45,979 bases of DNA from Pseudomonadota bacterium (GTDB lineage Bacteria > Pseudomonadota > Gammaproteobacteria > Xanthomonadales > Xanthomonadaceae): the NCBI GenBank assembly GCA_018240435.1, contig JAFEFT010000006.1, positions 1 through 45,979 on the forward strand, given 5' to 3'. Positions 1 through 7,737 of the stretch are shown piece by piece; within the stretch, counting starts at the first letter, position 1, and every line of letters starts with the position of its first letter. The notes beneath the pieces are model-generated. The model made no database searches, was not told the origin of the DNA, and worked only from the letters and a program-made list of their open reading frames with translations. The translations under genes were made by a program, and so were the position numbers.

Positions 1-659
1 CGGAAGCCATCGGCGATGTAGTCGCCAGCGATGATGAGGTCTTTGCCGATGTCGTCGCGCCCGCGCACGACGATGTGCGTGTGCGGGTTGTCGGTGTTCC
101 AGTGGTTGACGGCTACCCAATCGAGGCCCGTGCCCAGGTCGGCTTCCATGCGGCCCATCAGGTGCCGCGTGTAGGTGCGCAGGTCTTCCAACTCCGCGCC
201 ATCCTCGGGCGAGAGGATGAAGCGGAAATGGTGCCGATCGTCGGCGCAGCGTTCCTTGAAGGCGTCGAGGTCGGCGGCATCGGTCTGCGGCCCGTAGGCT
301 TGGCCCGGCTCGCCATCGAGGCCCACACCGTCGCGCTCGATGTAACGCAGGTGCTTGGCGAGCGACTGCGCGCTGGCTTGGCGCTGGTTGACCAGCAGCG
401 TCTTGATGGTCACGCGCCGCGACATGGGCGTCAGCTTCGCGCCGGCGAAGCGCGCCGCCGTGTGGCCGCGCCCTAGGCGCGAGCCGGGCCGCTGGCCGGT
501 GCCCCTCCCGGTGCCGCCAGCCGTCCCAGGACAGCGCACCGAGGACTTGCCGCTGCTGGCCTTGCCTGCCTGCTTGAGCACCTTGGAGACGAAGCCCTGG
601 CCCCGGTTCTTCGGGGCGCTGGGGCGGATGCGGAAATCGTCGTCGCGGCGGTCGGTCAT
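1..659 (-). CDS. rlxS: Relaxase/mobilization nuclease, N-terminal part (runs off window)
   Basis: This is the N-terminal 219 residues of a VirD2/RlxS-type relaxase, which nicks the element's oriT and pilots the transferred strand through the mating pore. The start at 659 gives MTDRRDDDFRIRPSAPKN, the N-terminus typical of Tn4371-type relaxases that carry a DUF3363 C-terminal domain. The metal-binding HxH motif is visible near the window edge (NHWNTDNPHTHIVVRG), preceded by an HHFRFILSPEDG segment. The C-terminal part, including any DUF3363 region, lies beyond position 1. Its position downstream of traF fits the conjugation module. The 448 bp separating it from traF hold no recognisable gene. 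Confidence 0.9.
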   Translation of the reverse strand, partial: MTDRRDDDFRIRPSAPKNRGQGFVSKVLKQAGKASSGKSSVRCPGTAGGTGRGTGQRPGSRLGRGHTAARFAGAKLTPMSRRVTIKTLLVNQRQASAQSLAKHLRYIERDGVGLDGEPGQAYGPQTDAADLDAFKERCADDRHHFRFILSPEDGAELEDLRTYTRHLMGRMEADLGTGLDWVAVNHWNTDNPHTHIVVRGRDDIGKDLIIAGDYIADGF

Positions 660-1107
660 GGCTGCGCTCCCTGCAAGCTCTGGCGTGTCCGGTCGTGCGA
701 TGCACGCGGACATGCCTGCATCGGCGCGGGCTTCGCGCCACAAGCGGCACGGCGGCGAAGCCGCGTCGTGCTGCGCCAACCCCACGTGCAGACTGGCTTT
801 CGACGCGGCCCGGTGCCGCGTCCTTTTGTCTTGCCTTCCGCCTTTGCCCCTCGCTGACGCTCCGGGCAGCGGCGGCCCCGCGGCGCTGCTGCGCGAGCAG
901 CCAGCGCGCCGGCGAACGCGGGCACGGCCGCAGGCCGGGCGCGTTCGAGGCAAGACGCCTGCACGTTGGACGGCTGCGCCGAAGGCAGCGCGAAGTGCGG
1001 TGCGAATGCGCCCGCGCTGCACGCGCGACGACACGGCGGCAGCAGCCGGAACGACATGCCCGATGGCACGATGAGAGGCACGGCGACGTGCAGCGAATCG
1101 GCGGCCA
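660..1107. other. 448-bp gap without a recognisable gene
   Basis: Reading frames here are open only because of the high GC content; their translations are arginine/alanine-rich and match nothing I know. I see no promoter, terminator or repeat that I can support. It may hold the promoter for the relaxase gene, or oriT, which often lies close to rlx in related elements. Confidence 0.4.
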
Positions 1108-1695
1108 TCATGGGCGTGTCTCCATCCACACCGGATGCGCGACGCCGATCACGGCGGACGCGCTGACCGGGCCGAAATAGCGGCTGTCGAACGAGGCCGG
1201 ATTCGTCACGCTCAACAGGAACAGCTCGCCCGGTTCGAGGCGGCGGCAAAGCAGCAAGGATGGCAGCGGCCGGCCCAGCCGGTCGGCAGGCAGCGCGGCG
1301 GCCACCGGCACGCCGTCGATGCGTACCTGCCCGGCGACGATGCAAACGTGTTGCGGCGCGACCGCGCCTACACGTTTGAGCAACGGCACGCGGGCCGGCA
1401 GGTAGCCGCGCTGCGCAGCGAGCGCGGCAGCGTCGGCAGGCAATCGGGTCAGGACGATGCTGTCCACGGACAAAGGACGTGGCAGCGAGGCCGCCCGATG
1501 GTCGAGCGGCTGCACGCGATACCAGCCGACCGCCACGCTGTCGGACGGGTTGTAGATCAGGCGCGGCAGCGGCTGCACGAACGCCGCCCAGGCCAAAGCA
1601 GCGAGGCCGGCGGCGGTGAAGCCCGCCAGCACGATGCGAGCGCGCAGGCGCGAGCGAGGATGCGGCGCGGGGCCGGTCGTGGAAATCGCGGTCAT
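1108..1695 (-). CDS. traF: TraF-like conjugative transfer signal peptidase (S26 family)
   Basis: This 195-residue protein is a TraF-type S26 serine peptidase. In IncP plasmids TraF matures and cyclises the conjugative pilin TrbC; here it should do the same for the ICE pilin. An N-terminal membrane anchor (about residues 20-42, IVLAGFTAAGLAALAWAAF) is followed by the S26 pattern: YNPSDSVAVGWYRV holds the likely catalytic serine, and LLKRVGAVAPQ fits the general-base lysine region. The C-terminal SFDSRYFGPVSASAVIG block is typical of the family. The start codon overlaps the stop of the DUF2840 gene by 4 bp, so the two are probably translationally coupled in one operon from parA to traF. Confidence 0.88.
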   Translation of the reverse strand: MTAISTTGPAPHPRSRLRARIVLAGFTAAGLAALAWAAFVQPLPRLIYNPSDSVAVGWYRVQPLDHRAASLPRPLSVDSIVLTRLPADAAALAAQRGYLPARVPLLKRVGAVAPQHVCIVAGQVRIDGVPVAAALPADRLGRPLPSLLLCRRLEPGELFLLSVTNPASFDSRYFGPVSASAVIGVAHPVWMETRP

Positions 1696-2225
1696 GGGAA
1701 TGTCCTCCCGGCCAGCCAGGCGGCGTGCCGTTCTGCGGTGTATTCGGGCAGCGGCAGGCGCGCCGCGAGCCGGTTGGCGAGCGTGCGCCAATACGCGGGC
1801 GACACGTCGATGGCGGCGATGCTCTGTGCGTCGATGCCGTCGATGCGTTTCAGCACGGCACGCACCGCGTTTTCGCCTTCGGCGTGCAGCAGCAGGCGTG
1901 CGCCCGGCTGCACGCCGGGGATGCGCTGCGCCGCGTCGAGCGGCGTGCAAGCCTGCATCACCATGAGCTGCCAGCGGATCGTGCCGTAGTCGTTGGCCTC
2001 CCACCGGATGCGGCACAACATGGCACCCGGCAGGAACACGGCGCAGCGCCGCCAGCGGTTGAGCTGGTGCGTGCGCGCAGGTTCGCCGAAGCGCAGGTAG
2101 AGCTTGAAGCGTGGTTCGATGTAGGCCAGCGCCACGCGCGTCAGCGGCGCGCTGGCAGGATGGCCGGAAGGTGCTGCGAGCGCAGCCGTGGCCGCGCCAG
2201 CGGCAGGCGAAGCGGATGCGGTCAT
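1692..2225 (-). CDS. DUF2840 domain protein
   Basis: This 177-residue protein belongs to the DUF2840 family, found between parA and traF in Tn4371-type ICEs. Its function is not known. An Ala-rich N-terminus of about 35 residues is followed by a conserved body with YIEPRFKLYLRFGEP, then a central RIRWEANDYGTIRWQLMVMQA segment and a C-terminal ISPAYWRTLANRL-like stretch. No membrane segment or catalytic motif is evident. Its start overlaps the preceding gene's stop at 2222-2225 and its stop overlaps traF at 1692-1695, each by an ATGA, so it sits inside a tightly coupled operon. A role in partition, or in processing with TraF, would be guesswork. Confidence 0.85.
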   Translation of the reverse strand: MTASASPAAGAATAALAAPSGHPASAPLTRVALAYIEPRFKLYLRFGEPARTHQLNRWRRCAVFLPGAMLCRIRWEANDYGTIRWQLMVMQACTPLDAAQRIPGVQPGARLLLHAEGENAVRAVLKRIDGIDAQSIAAIDVSPAYWRTLANRLAARLPLPEYTAERHAAWLAGRTFP

Positions 2226-2494
2226 GGGGTGTTCTCCCTGCGGTGCTCTGGAAACTCCCGCTCCAGCAGGCCGCGCAGCAGGTCGGCCACGGTCACGCCC
2301 TGCGTGAAAGCCGAAACCTTGATGCGCGCCCGCATCGCGGGCGTGATGTCGAGGGTCAGGCGAGCCGTGTAGAGGTCGCCCTTGCCAAGTGCATCGGCAT
2401 CGCCCTGGCGAATCCACGCCTCGGCGTGCGGATTCGCAGGTGGACGCGCGCCGATGCCGACGCGCTTTGCGCGAGGTGGCGGCTTCGCTGTCAT
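2222..2494 (-). CDS. Small RHH-like partition-associated protein
   Basis: This 90-residue basic protein directly follows parA. The N-terminal 40 residues are Pro/Arg-rich and probably disordered. The C-terminal half (YTARLTLDITPAMRARIKVSA, then VADLLRGLLEREFPE) reads like a ribbon-helix-helix fold: one beta strand and two helices. Such proteins often serve as the DNA-binding centromere partner of a small ParA. I chose the ATG at 2494 because it overlaps the parA stop (ATGA), matching the spacing of the next two genes; an upstream ATG at 2503 is also possible. The RHH assignment rests on sequence pattern only. The large ParB encoded at 8265-10313 is a separate protein. Confidence 0.75.
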   Translation of the reverse strand: MTAKPPPRAKRVGIGARPPANPHAEAWIRQGDADALGKGDLYTARLTLDITPAMRARIKVSAFTQGVTVADLLRGLLEREFPEHRRENTP

Positions 2495-3129
2495 GTCGGC
2501 CACCGCAGCAGTTCGTCCACCAGCGCGGTGATTTCGCGCGCGGCGGCGCTGTCCGGCGCCGTCTCGCGTGCAAGCCGGCCTGCGGCCACGCTGTCAGCGA
2601 ACACGATGCGCTGATGCACTTCCGCGCGCAGCGCAGGAAGCGGTTGGTCGGCCAGCGCCTGGCGCGCTTCGCGCCCGATCACGGTGGTACTGACGCGCCG
2701 ATTGATGACGAAGGCCGCGCGCAGCGCAGGCCGAAACACTTGCGCTTCGCGGATCAGCGCCACCATCTCGGCGCTGGCCCACAGGTCGTAGGGGCTGGGC
2801 TGCACGGGGATCAGCACGCGCTCGGCCGCCAGCAGCGCGGAGCGCGCCAGTGCCGCGATGCGTGGCGGGCCGTCGATGATGACGTGATCGGCCCGCCTGG
2901 CGAGTTCTGGCGCCTCTTGGTGCAGCGTTTCGCGTGCAAGGCCCACGGCGCTGAACAGCCGTGGCAAGCCTTGCTGGCTTCTGCGCTGTGTCCAGTCCAG
3001 CGATGAACCCTGCGGGTCGGCGTCCAGCAGGACGACGTGCTGGCCGCGCATCGCCAGCTCGCCGGCGATGTGCGTGGCGAGCGTGGTCTTGCCCACGCCG
3101 CCTTTCTGGTTGAGCAGAGCGACGATCAT
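2491..3129 (-). CDS. parA: ParA-family partition ATPase
   Basis: This 212-residue Walker-type ATPase of the small ParA/MinD type should support segregation or maintenance of the excised circular ICE. The deviant Walker A box is at the N-terminus (LLNQKGGVGKTT, residues 5-16), with LLDADPQGSSLDW after it and Walker B as HVIIDGPPR. There is no N-terminal HTH domain, so this is the short form (type Ib-like) that relies on a partner for DNA binding, probably the downstream RHH-like protein. The start at 3129 places the Walker box normally. It heads a four-gene overlapping set (parA, RHH, DUF2840, traF). The upstream 253 bp hold AAGTTAG repeats and iteron-like repeats, likely a control region shared with repA. 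Confidence 0.93.
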   Translation of the reverse strand: MIVALLNQKGGVGKTTLATHIAGELAMRGQHVVLLDADPQGSSLDWTQRRSQQGLPRLFSAVGLARETLHQEAPELARRADHVIIDGPPRIAALARSALLAAERVLIPVQPSPYDLWASAEMVALIREAQVFRPALRAAFVINRRVSTTVIGREARQALADQPLPALRAEVHQRIVFADSVAAGRLARETAPDSAAAREITALVDELLRWPT

Positions 3130-3220
3130 GGCGCGGCCCTCCGTGTTGGAAAGCCGGGCTTTTGCTGCTGCGCTTGTGGCCGCGTGGTGGTTGTCCACCG
3201 CTGCGGCGCTTCCCTACTAA

Positions 3221-3250
3221 AAGTTAGAGAAATTAAGTTAGGGAAGTTAG
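3221..3250. repeat. Three AAGTTAG direct repeats upstream of parA
   Basis: AAGTTAG occurs at 3221-3227, 3235-3241 and 3244-3250 in an unusually AT-rich stretch about 95 bp upstream of the parA start. The spacing is uneven (14 and 9 bp). A plausible reading is an operator or partition site bound by the small RHH-like protein, but only the repeats themselves are observed. Confidence 0.5.
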
Positions 3251-3294
3251 AGGCCGCGCAAACCCAATGCTGGCGCGGGTTTGCGGACGATCGG

Positions 3295-3358
3295 CACGCC
3301 TGATAGCACGATAGTCCCACGCCTGATAGCACGATACCCCGCACGCCTGATAGCACGA
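3295..3358. repeat. Three iteron-like 17-bp direct repeats next to repA
   Basis: The 17-mer CACGCCTGATAGCACGA is present three times without mismatch, at 3295-3311, 3318-3334 and 3342-3358, with start-to-start spacing of 23 and 24 bp (about two helical turns). The array lies just past the 3' end of repA and upstream of parA. Perfect repeats at helical spacing next to a RepA gene are the usual form of iterons at a plasmid-type origin, so this is a candidate oriV for the ICE's circular form. Binding by RepA is inferred. Confidence 0.7.
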
Positions 3359-3382
3359 CACCATTCACAGGTTTTCCCGAAG

Positions 3383-4240
3383 TTATCCCCGTGCCGTCTG
3401 CGGCACGGGCCGGAACGTCAGCAGCTCCATGCCGTTGTCGGGCATCCGCTCGATGCCCAGGACGTAACCGGGCAGCGACTGCCGCGCGACGAGCGCGCGC
3501 AGATCGCAGGCGAAGTCGTAGGGCTTCGCGGTGCTGCCGGACTTCTGGTGCAGATAGCGAAAGTCGAACTGCCAGCCGTATGCCTGCTTGCCGCCGTGCT
3601 TGCGCACCAGGCGGTACAGCCACCGCTCGATGCCGCCGGTGAGCCGGAAATACGCCGGGTCGATGGTCAGCACCAGGGCGGCGTCGAGCACGCCTGCAAA
3701 GAACCAGTCCGGCAGGATCAGCTCGATGCCCAGCGGCGTGCCGCGGGGATCGGCCAGTTCTTTCCATTCGTTGATCCACGAGAAGCGGTGCAGGCGCCGC
3801 CCGGTCGTCTCGCGGATGGACGTGGCCACCGTGGTCGATTGCAGGCGATCCAGCGCGGCCTTGAGGCGCTGGTAGTCGCGCAGCGACTTGCCGCGCCCGA
3901 TGAAGCGCAGGATCTCGTAGGGCGTCGCGCGCATCAGCCGCGACGGCCGCAGGCCCGCGTCCTTCGCTTCCACGATCTGCGAGGCCGCCCATATCAGCAC
4001 GTCCGCATCCCAAATCGTGGCGATGCCGTGCTCCTGCGTGCCCTCTACGCGGATCGTCACGTTGCCCGCACGGAAGTCGATGGGCTTGACCCGCTTGGAC
4101 TTGCCGAGCGAGAAGAACGGATAGGCCATCAAATCCTGGCTGTCGCGCGGCGCCATGTCGCCGGGCAAGGCGCGGAACAGGTCGAGCTGTTCGCGCTCCT
4201 GCAACGGCCGCTGCCGGGACGGCAGCGCGGTGCTGGACAT
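3383..4240 (-). CDS. repA: Replication initiator protein A family (RepA)
   Basis: This 285-residue protein belongs to the RepA initiator family of Tn4371-type ICEs and some broad-host-range plasmids. It should bind the iteron-like repeats just beyond its 3' end and allow replication of the excised element. Recognisable segments are REQLDLFRALPGDMAPRD near the N-terminus, MAYPFFSLGKSKRVKPIDF, the HGIATIWDADVLIWAASQI stretch, then the winged-helix-like block ending ERWLYRLVRKHGGKQ. Length is normal for the family. The start at 4240 is the first ATG of a frame that aligns to this N-terminus. The AlpA-like HTH gene lies 26 bp upstream and is probably cotranscribed. Confidence 0.9.
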   Translation of the reverse strand: MSSTALPSRQRPLQEREQLDLFRALPGDMAPRDSQDLMAYPFFSLGKSKRVKPIDFRAGNVTIRVEGTQEHGIATIWDADVLIWAASQIVEAKDAGLRPSRLMRATPYEILRFIGRGKSLRDYQRLKAALDRLQSTTVATSIRETTGRRLHRFSWINEWKELADPRGTPLGIELILPDWFFAGVLDAALVLTIDPAYFRLTGGIERWLYRLVRKHGGKQAYGWQFDFRYLHQKSGSTAKPYDFACDLRALVARQSLPGYVLGIERMPDNGMELLTFRPVPQTARG

Positions 4241-4266
4241 GGCGATGGCCTGCCGCGCGCCGCCGA

Positions 4267-4548
4267 TCAGCGCGCACGGCTGTCGGCCGAGTGGTGCTCG
4301 GCGTATTCGGGATCGGAAGTCGTCTCGAAACTGCGGTCGGCGGCCCAGGCATCGAGGTCGGCCACGGCGTACATGACGCGCCGGCCGAACTTGCGAAAGC
4401 GCGGGCCGCCGCCAATTACGCGCTGCTTTTCCAGCGTGCGCGGCGACAGGCGCAGGTATTCGGCGGCTTCGTCGTTGGTGAGATAGCGTTGGGGCTGCGC
4501 GGCAGTGGTCGAGACAGTGGCGGCAGGCCGCAAGGGAGCGGGACGCAT
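4267..4548 (-). CDS. AlpA/excisionase-type helix-turn-helix protein
   Basis: This 93-residue protein carries a MerR-like HTH of the AlpA/excisionase type: YLTNDEAAEYLRLSPRTLEKQR, then GPRFRKFGRRVMYAVADLDAW (residues about 21-68). Proteins like this act as transcription activators of integrase or replication genes, or as recombination directionality factors. The start at 4548 is set by a clear GGAGG eight bases upstream; a longer frame begins at 4584 without a good site. It is followed closely by repA, so it may control replication or excision. Which of these it does cannot be read from the sequence. Confidence 0.85.
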   Translation of the reverse strand: MRPAPLRPAATVSTTAAQPQRYLTNDEAAEYLRLSPRTLEKQRVIGGGPRFRKFGRRVMYAVADLDAWAADRSFETTSDPEYAEHHSADSRAR

Positions 4549-4631
4549 GGTGTGAACCTCCATCGGTTGAAAGCGCCCGGCCACACAGCGCGACCGGATG
4601 GAGGCAGTCTCAGAAAACGCGGCCCTTCTAC

Positions 4632-5393
4632 TCAGGGTCGTTTTGCGTCCACATCAAAACGACCCTTCTCAAGCGGCGGAAGCTGTGCTAGGTGGCGATA
4701 GCCGCCGCGCATCAGCGCATCGCCGCGCCGCACCAGGCGGCGCACCTTCGAGCGCAGGCCGCCGTCGCTGTACCAGTCGGCCACGGCGTCGGCACCGAAC
4801 AGTCCTTCGCCCACATCGCGCAAGGACGCACCCGCGAGGGTCGCGTCGAGCGCCTGCAAGGTGTGCAGTTCCAGCAGCGCGGAAGGTGTTGGCCTGGGCG
4901 TGGTGGCAGCGAAGGTCGCCCCGCGTGCATGACCGCGCACAGGGGCGGCAGTGCCGCTCCGTTGGGCATAGGCCACGGCCATGCCGTCTTCCAGGCCGGG
5001 CGCCAGCGCAAAGCGCAGGCAATGGCCTGGGCTGCGCGCGATCAGCGCCAGCTTCTTGCCGTCGTGGAACAGTTGCTTGTGGCCGGGGATGCGCCAGAAC
5101 GCGAAGGCGGTGGCATCCTGCGGCGGATCAGCGTCGGGGTAGAGCTGCACCACGGCAGCATGACCAGGCAGCCAAGCTGGATGCGCGTCACGCGCATCCA
5201 GTGCCGGGTCTTCCAGCAGACGCAAACCCCAGCGATGCGCTGCATCAGGCCGGCGATGACGGCGTAGCCAGTCGAGCCGGTAGTCGGGATGCCTGCGCAG
5301 GTACTCCCAAGCGAGCGCGAGCGCATCCAGCCAAAAGACATACAGGTATGCGGCAGTGGGATACCAATGCGCGAGGTGATGAGGATTGACCAT
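4632..5393 (-). CDS. DUF2285 domain protein
   Basis: This 253-residue protein has the layout of the DUF2285 family of ICE proteins. An N-terminal segment (PTAAYLYVFWLDALALAWEYLRRHPDYRLDW) matches the domain now called a transcriptional-regulator-like domain (DUF6499). The C-terminal DUF2285 region contains LHTLQALDATLAGASLRDVG and ADWYSDGGLRSKVRRLVRRGDALMRGGYRHL, which resembles a small helical DNA-binding unit. It is a standing member of the regulatory block next to alpA-repA in Tn4371-like elements. Its biochemical role has not been established as far as I know. A possible promoter lies about 75-100 bp upstream. Confidence 0.88.
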   Translation of the reverse strand: MVNPHHLAHWYPTAAYLYVFWLDALALAWEYLRRHPDYRLDWLRRHRRPDAAHRWGLRLLEDPALDARDAHPAWLPGHAAVVQLYPDADPPQDATAFAFWRIPGHKQLFHDGKKLALIARSPGHCLRFALAPGLEDGMAVAYAQRSGTAAPVRGHARGATFAATTPRPTPSALLELHTLQALDATLAGASLRDVGEGLFGADAVADWYSDGGLRSKVRRLVRRGDALMRGGYRHLAQLPPLEKGRFDVDAKRP

Positions 5394-5701
5394 GACGCCT
5401 CCTCCTGCGAACAGGACTCGCCGCCACGGAAGAACTACGCGCTACATCGCCCTCGTCGGAACGTCATGGGTTAAAAAGGCGGATGGGGCTGTCAAGACCG
5501 ATTGGCTCCGATGTGTTGCGGTATTCGTCTCAATGCTGCGGCGGCAGCGCCACGACCGGGGACACTGCACAAGCCAGCCTGCCGCAATCCGCGCCAAGCA
5601 TCCTGTCTATTTGGGTCAGACTGGTGGGGCTACGCCGCAAGAATCTCGATTGAGACTTACCCGGTATGACACCAGACTGAAAAAGTCACAGTAGGCCGTA
5701 T
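5394..5701 (-). promoter_or_regulatory. 308-bp gap with a candidate promoter for the DUF2285 gene
   Basis: No gene is seen here. On the minus strand a TTGACA (5495-5490) is followed 16 bp later by TAACCC (5473-5468), about 75 bp upstream of the DUF2285 start. The -35 box is perfect and the -10 box is poor, so this is a weak prediction. GC content is lower than in the flanking genes, as expected of a regulatory gap. Confidence 0.3.
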
Positions 5702-6052
5702 TCAGTCCGGGATCGCTCCGTCGCGCTCGGCCAGCCGGGTGTACTCCGACAGCGTGCGGGTGGGGCGGAAATAGAGGTCGCGCATCACGGGCTGCCGGCG
5801 CGGCCCGACGATGCCGGCCAGCTCAGACAGCTTGACGGTTCCTTGCGCCGGCATTCCGATTCCCAGGTCGATGAGGCCCCAGGCGGTGTCGCCATCGGCG
5901 GGATCGAGTGCGGCCAGCAGCCAGGTCACATGCGCGTCCGGCGTGAACAGCCGCACCACGGGCACCGGGTCGATGGCCTGGCCAGCGGCACGAGCCTCGC
6001 CGTTGGCGAGCAGTTGCGCGCGCTCCGGGACGGTGGCGAGTGGCTGGGGCAT
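5702..6052 (-). CDS. DUF2958 domain protein
   Basis: This 116-residue protein is a clear DUF2958 member, with the family's core segment DTAWGLIDLGIGMPAQGTVK followed by LSELAGIVGPRRQPVMRDLYF. The function of the family is unknown; members are usually carried by ICEs and plasmids. I start it at the ATG at 6052 (MPQPLATVPERAQLLANGEA), where the family similarity begins. The frame remains open further upstream to 6256, but that extension looks noncoding. No signal peptide, membrane segment or metal-binding motif is present. It diverges from the XRE regulator at 6293, and the 240-bp region between them holds a possible operator. Confidence 0.88.
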   Translation of the reverse strand: MPQPLATVPERAQLLANGEARAAGQAIDPVPVVRLFTPDAHVTWLLAALDPADGDTAWGLIDLGIGMPAQGTVKLSELAGIVGPRRQPVMRDLYFRPTRTLSEYTRLAERDGAIPD

Positions 6053-6227
6053 GGTCGGCAATCCCACAAATCCAATGATGCACGGATGCGGTTTCACGTT
6101 GAAGCGCAGAACCGCCAAACCGGATTTACGCCTTCGTGCGCAAGCACGGATGCGCTTGCGTGGCTTTGCTGGAACCCGCCGATGCGGATTTCCGTAAAGG
6201 CACAAAAACGTAGAACACCAAATGAAC

Positions 6228-6250
6228 ACTATAGATTGTAGTCCTATAGG
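6228..6250. promoter_or_regulatory. Candidate operator/promoter upstream of the XRE regulator
   Basis: Two copies of the palindrome CTATAG lie at 6229-6234 and 6244-6249 in an AT-rich patch between the divergent DUF2958 and XRE genes, 43 bp before the regulator's start. An ACTA...TAGT inverted repeat spans the gap between them. This could be an operator for the regulator or a promoter; no clear -35 box is visible. Confidence 0.3.
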
Positions 6251-6292
6251 GCGCAATGGGCTGTCATCTTGGTTTTTCGAGGGAAACCATAG

Positions 6293-6598
6293 GTGGCGGC
6301 AGGGAACTCATTGGCGAAGGCGTTGAAGACAGTTAGAAAGGCGCGTGGCTTGAGCCAGGAAGCCTTCTCTGACGTGTCCAGTCGCACCTATATGAGCACC
6401 CTCGAACGCGACCTGAAAAGCCCGACCCTGCATAAGCTGGCCGAGTTGTGCGAGGTGATGGAGATCCACCCGCTCACGCTGCTGACGCTGGCCTACGCGG
6501 GCGACAGCCCGCACAAGGCCGACGAGCTGCTGGCGCAGGTGCGCCAGGAGCTGGAGGCGGTGTTGAAGGAACGCGATGCGGCAAAGCCGCGCGCGTGA
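6293..6598 (+). CDS. XRE-family transcriptional regulator
   Basis: This 101-residue protein is a single-domain XRE/Cro-type regulator. Residues about 6-62 form the HTH (LAKALKTVRKARGLSQEAFS, then RTYMSTLERDLKSPTLHKLAEL), and the C-terminus is a short helical tail (ELLAQVRQELEAVLKERDA). I start it at GTG 6293, which has GAGGG nine bases upstream. It is the only ICE backbone gene on the plus strand in this window and converges on DUF736. It probably regulates the divergent ICE genes, perhaps through the CTATAG repeats upstream of its own start. The target is not known. Confidence 0.9.
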   Translation: MAAGNSLAKALKTVRKARGLSQEAFSDVSSRTYMSTLERDLKSPTLHKLAELCEVMEIHPLTLLTLAYAGDSPHKADELLAQVRQELEAVLKERDAAKPRA

Positions 6599-6625
6599 CG
6601 CGGTGATGTGCTGCGAACAGCAGCA

Positions 6626-6655
6626 CAGCGCCCCGCCGCGGTGGGCGGGGCGCTG
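6626..6655. terminator. Strong hairpin between convergent XRE and DUF736 genes
   Basis: CAGCGCCCCGCC (6626-6637) and GGCGGGGCGCTG (6644-6655) form a perfect 12-bp stem with a 6-nt loop, placed exactly between the stop codons of two convergent genes. There is no T-run on either strand, so it is a hairpin at a terminator position rather than a textbook Rho-independent terminator. Confidence 0.5.
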
Positions 6656-6661
6656 CGGCGG

Positions 6662-6976
6662 TCACGCCGCCTGGGGCTTGCTGCGCGACCAGATCAGGTC
6701 GTGCGTGCCGTCCTCGCCTTCGATCAGGCGGGCATAGACCGGCGCCGGGAACGAAGGATCGTCGAGGGTCACGGACTTGTATTCCCGTCCGGCTTCGCTG
6801 GTCTTGTTCCACGCCGCGCCGATGTCGTGGCCGGCGGCCTGGAGGCGAAAGTCGGGGGCGTTCTCGCTGTTGCCCTTGTCGTTGGGAACCAGCTTGACCT
6901 TGACGTTGAGCGTCAGGGTGCGCAGCGTGCCGGTGAAGCCGTCTTTGTCTGCGGTGAAGGTACCGATGTTGGCCAT
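6662..6976 (-). CDS. DUF736 domain protein
   Basis: This 104-residue protein is a typical DUF736 member: [20 protein letters not shown] at the N-terminus, a central [17 protein letters not shown] block, and [20 protein letters not shown] near the end. The family is small, soluble and nearly confined to conjugative elements and rhizobial or xanthomonad genomes, with no proven function. The start at 6976 has AAAGGAG ten bases upstream. Upstream lies a 1-kb leader without genes that contains two repeat types shared with other leaders of this ICE, which suggests control at the level of a long transcript. Confidence 0.92.
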   Translation of the reverse strand: MANIGTFTADKDGFTGTLRTLTLNVKVKLVPNDKGNSENAPDFRLQAAGHDIGAAWNKTSEAGREYKSVTLDDPSFPAPVYARLIEGEDGTHDLIWSRSKPQAA

Positions 6977-7573
6977 GATGTTTTCTCCTTTCGGTTGAAC
7001 AAGGTTCGCGCCCATCGCGTCCTTGTTGTGATCCGACCGGCGGGGGACGGGCTGGCTGCACCGCTTGCGGTCGAAACGCAGTGGAGAGCCGGGAGGCGAA
7101 AAGAATTTGCTGCGCGAGGAAGCCGCGCAGCGGCGGGGAAATTGTTTTCGCCGGACGGTTGCAGCCATGAAGCCCGAGGCGCAGCCGTGCCACCGCCAGG
7201 ATTCACAACGAGACAAGGACGCCTTGGGCCGAACCGCTCCGAAAGGAGATGGGGCCGACTCGGCATCCCCGCCCGAAGGCTTCTCCGGCTCGCCCGCTGA
7301 CGCGGGCCAGGTCAACCATCCGACGACAAGTGAGAACGTCCCCGCCGCACCTTGCGGCGCCGGTCTTGAGGCGTGGCGTGGAAGCTCCATAGCGATGCCG
7401 GGCGGGTTGTCCGTGAACCGTCCTTCGTGACGTGATGGGCAGGAACCGCCAGCGTTGAGGACGGCACGCACCTGCACAACCTGCCGCAGCGAGCGCCAGC
7501 GTGTTCGCCAGCGCCCCGTCCATTGCGGCGGGGCGCTGGCCGGGCCGATCCGGCGCAGCCGGTTCGGCTGCAT

Positions 7574-7663
7574 CGAGGGGCGCCAAGCATCGCGCGGCGG
7601 GGATAGCCCGCGGGGCTTTCCCCTGGAGGCAAGCGCAGCGCGCAGCGCCGCAGGCGCGAAGGC
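7574..7663. repeat. ICE leader repeat type 1, copy A, with conserved hairpin
   Basis: About 85-90 bp nearly identical to 11637-11723. The core is a hairpin at 7599-7623: GGGGATAGCCC, a 3-nt loop, then GGGCTTTCCCC, an 11-bp stem with one central T-T mismatch. The only changes between copies within the hairpin fall in the loop (GCG here, GCA in copy B). The flanking GGCGCCAAGC and CAAGCGCAGCGCGCAGCGCC segments are also shared. Confidence 0.75.
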
Positions 7664-7737
7664 GTGAGGGATTGAAGCCGAATGGCCGTGACAGCGAAGT
7701 CGGCACGGGGCGCAGCCCGAAAGCCCGGCGGCGCTGT
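7658..7737. repeat. ICE leader repeat type 2, copy 1
   Basis: This roughly 80-bp stretch resembles 17045-17125 upstream of the zinc-ribbon-like gene. Shared blocks in the same order are GAAGGCGT, AGGGAT, AAGCCG, ATGGCCG, TCGGCACG and AGCCCG, with small insertions between them. It directly follows the type 1 repeat here. Confidence 0.55.

Noticed and set aside
75-476. 133-residue plus-strand open frame at the window start
   Set aside because: It is the antisense shadow of the relaxase gene, whose HxH motif and family similarity are clear on the minus strand.
3295-3358. CRISPR-like array
   Set aside because: Only three 17-bp units with 6-7-bp gaps; no spacers of normal length and no cas genes anywhere. 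They read as iterons.
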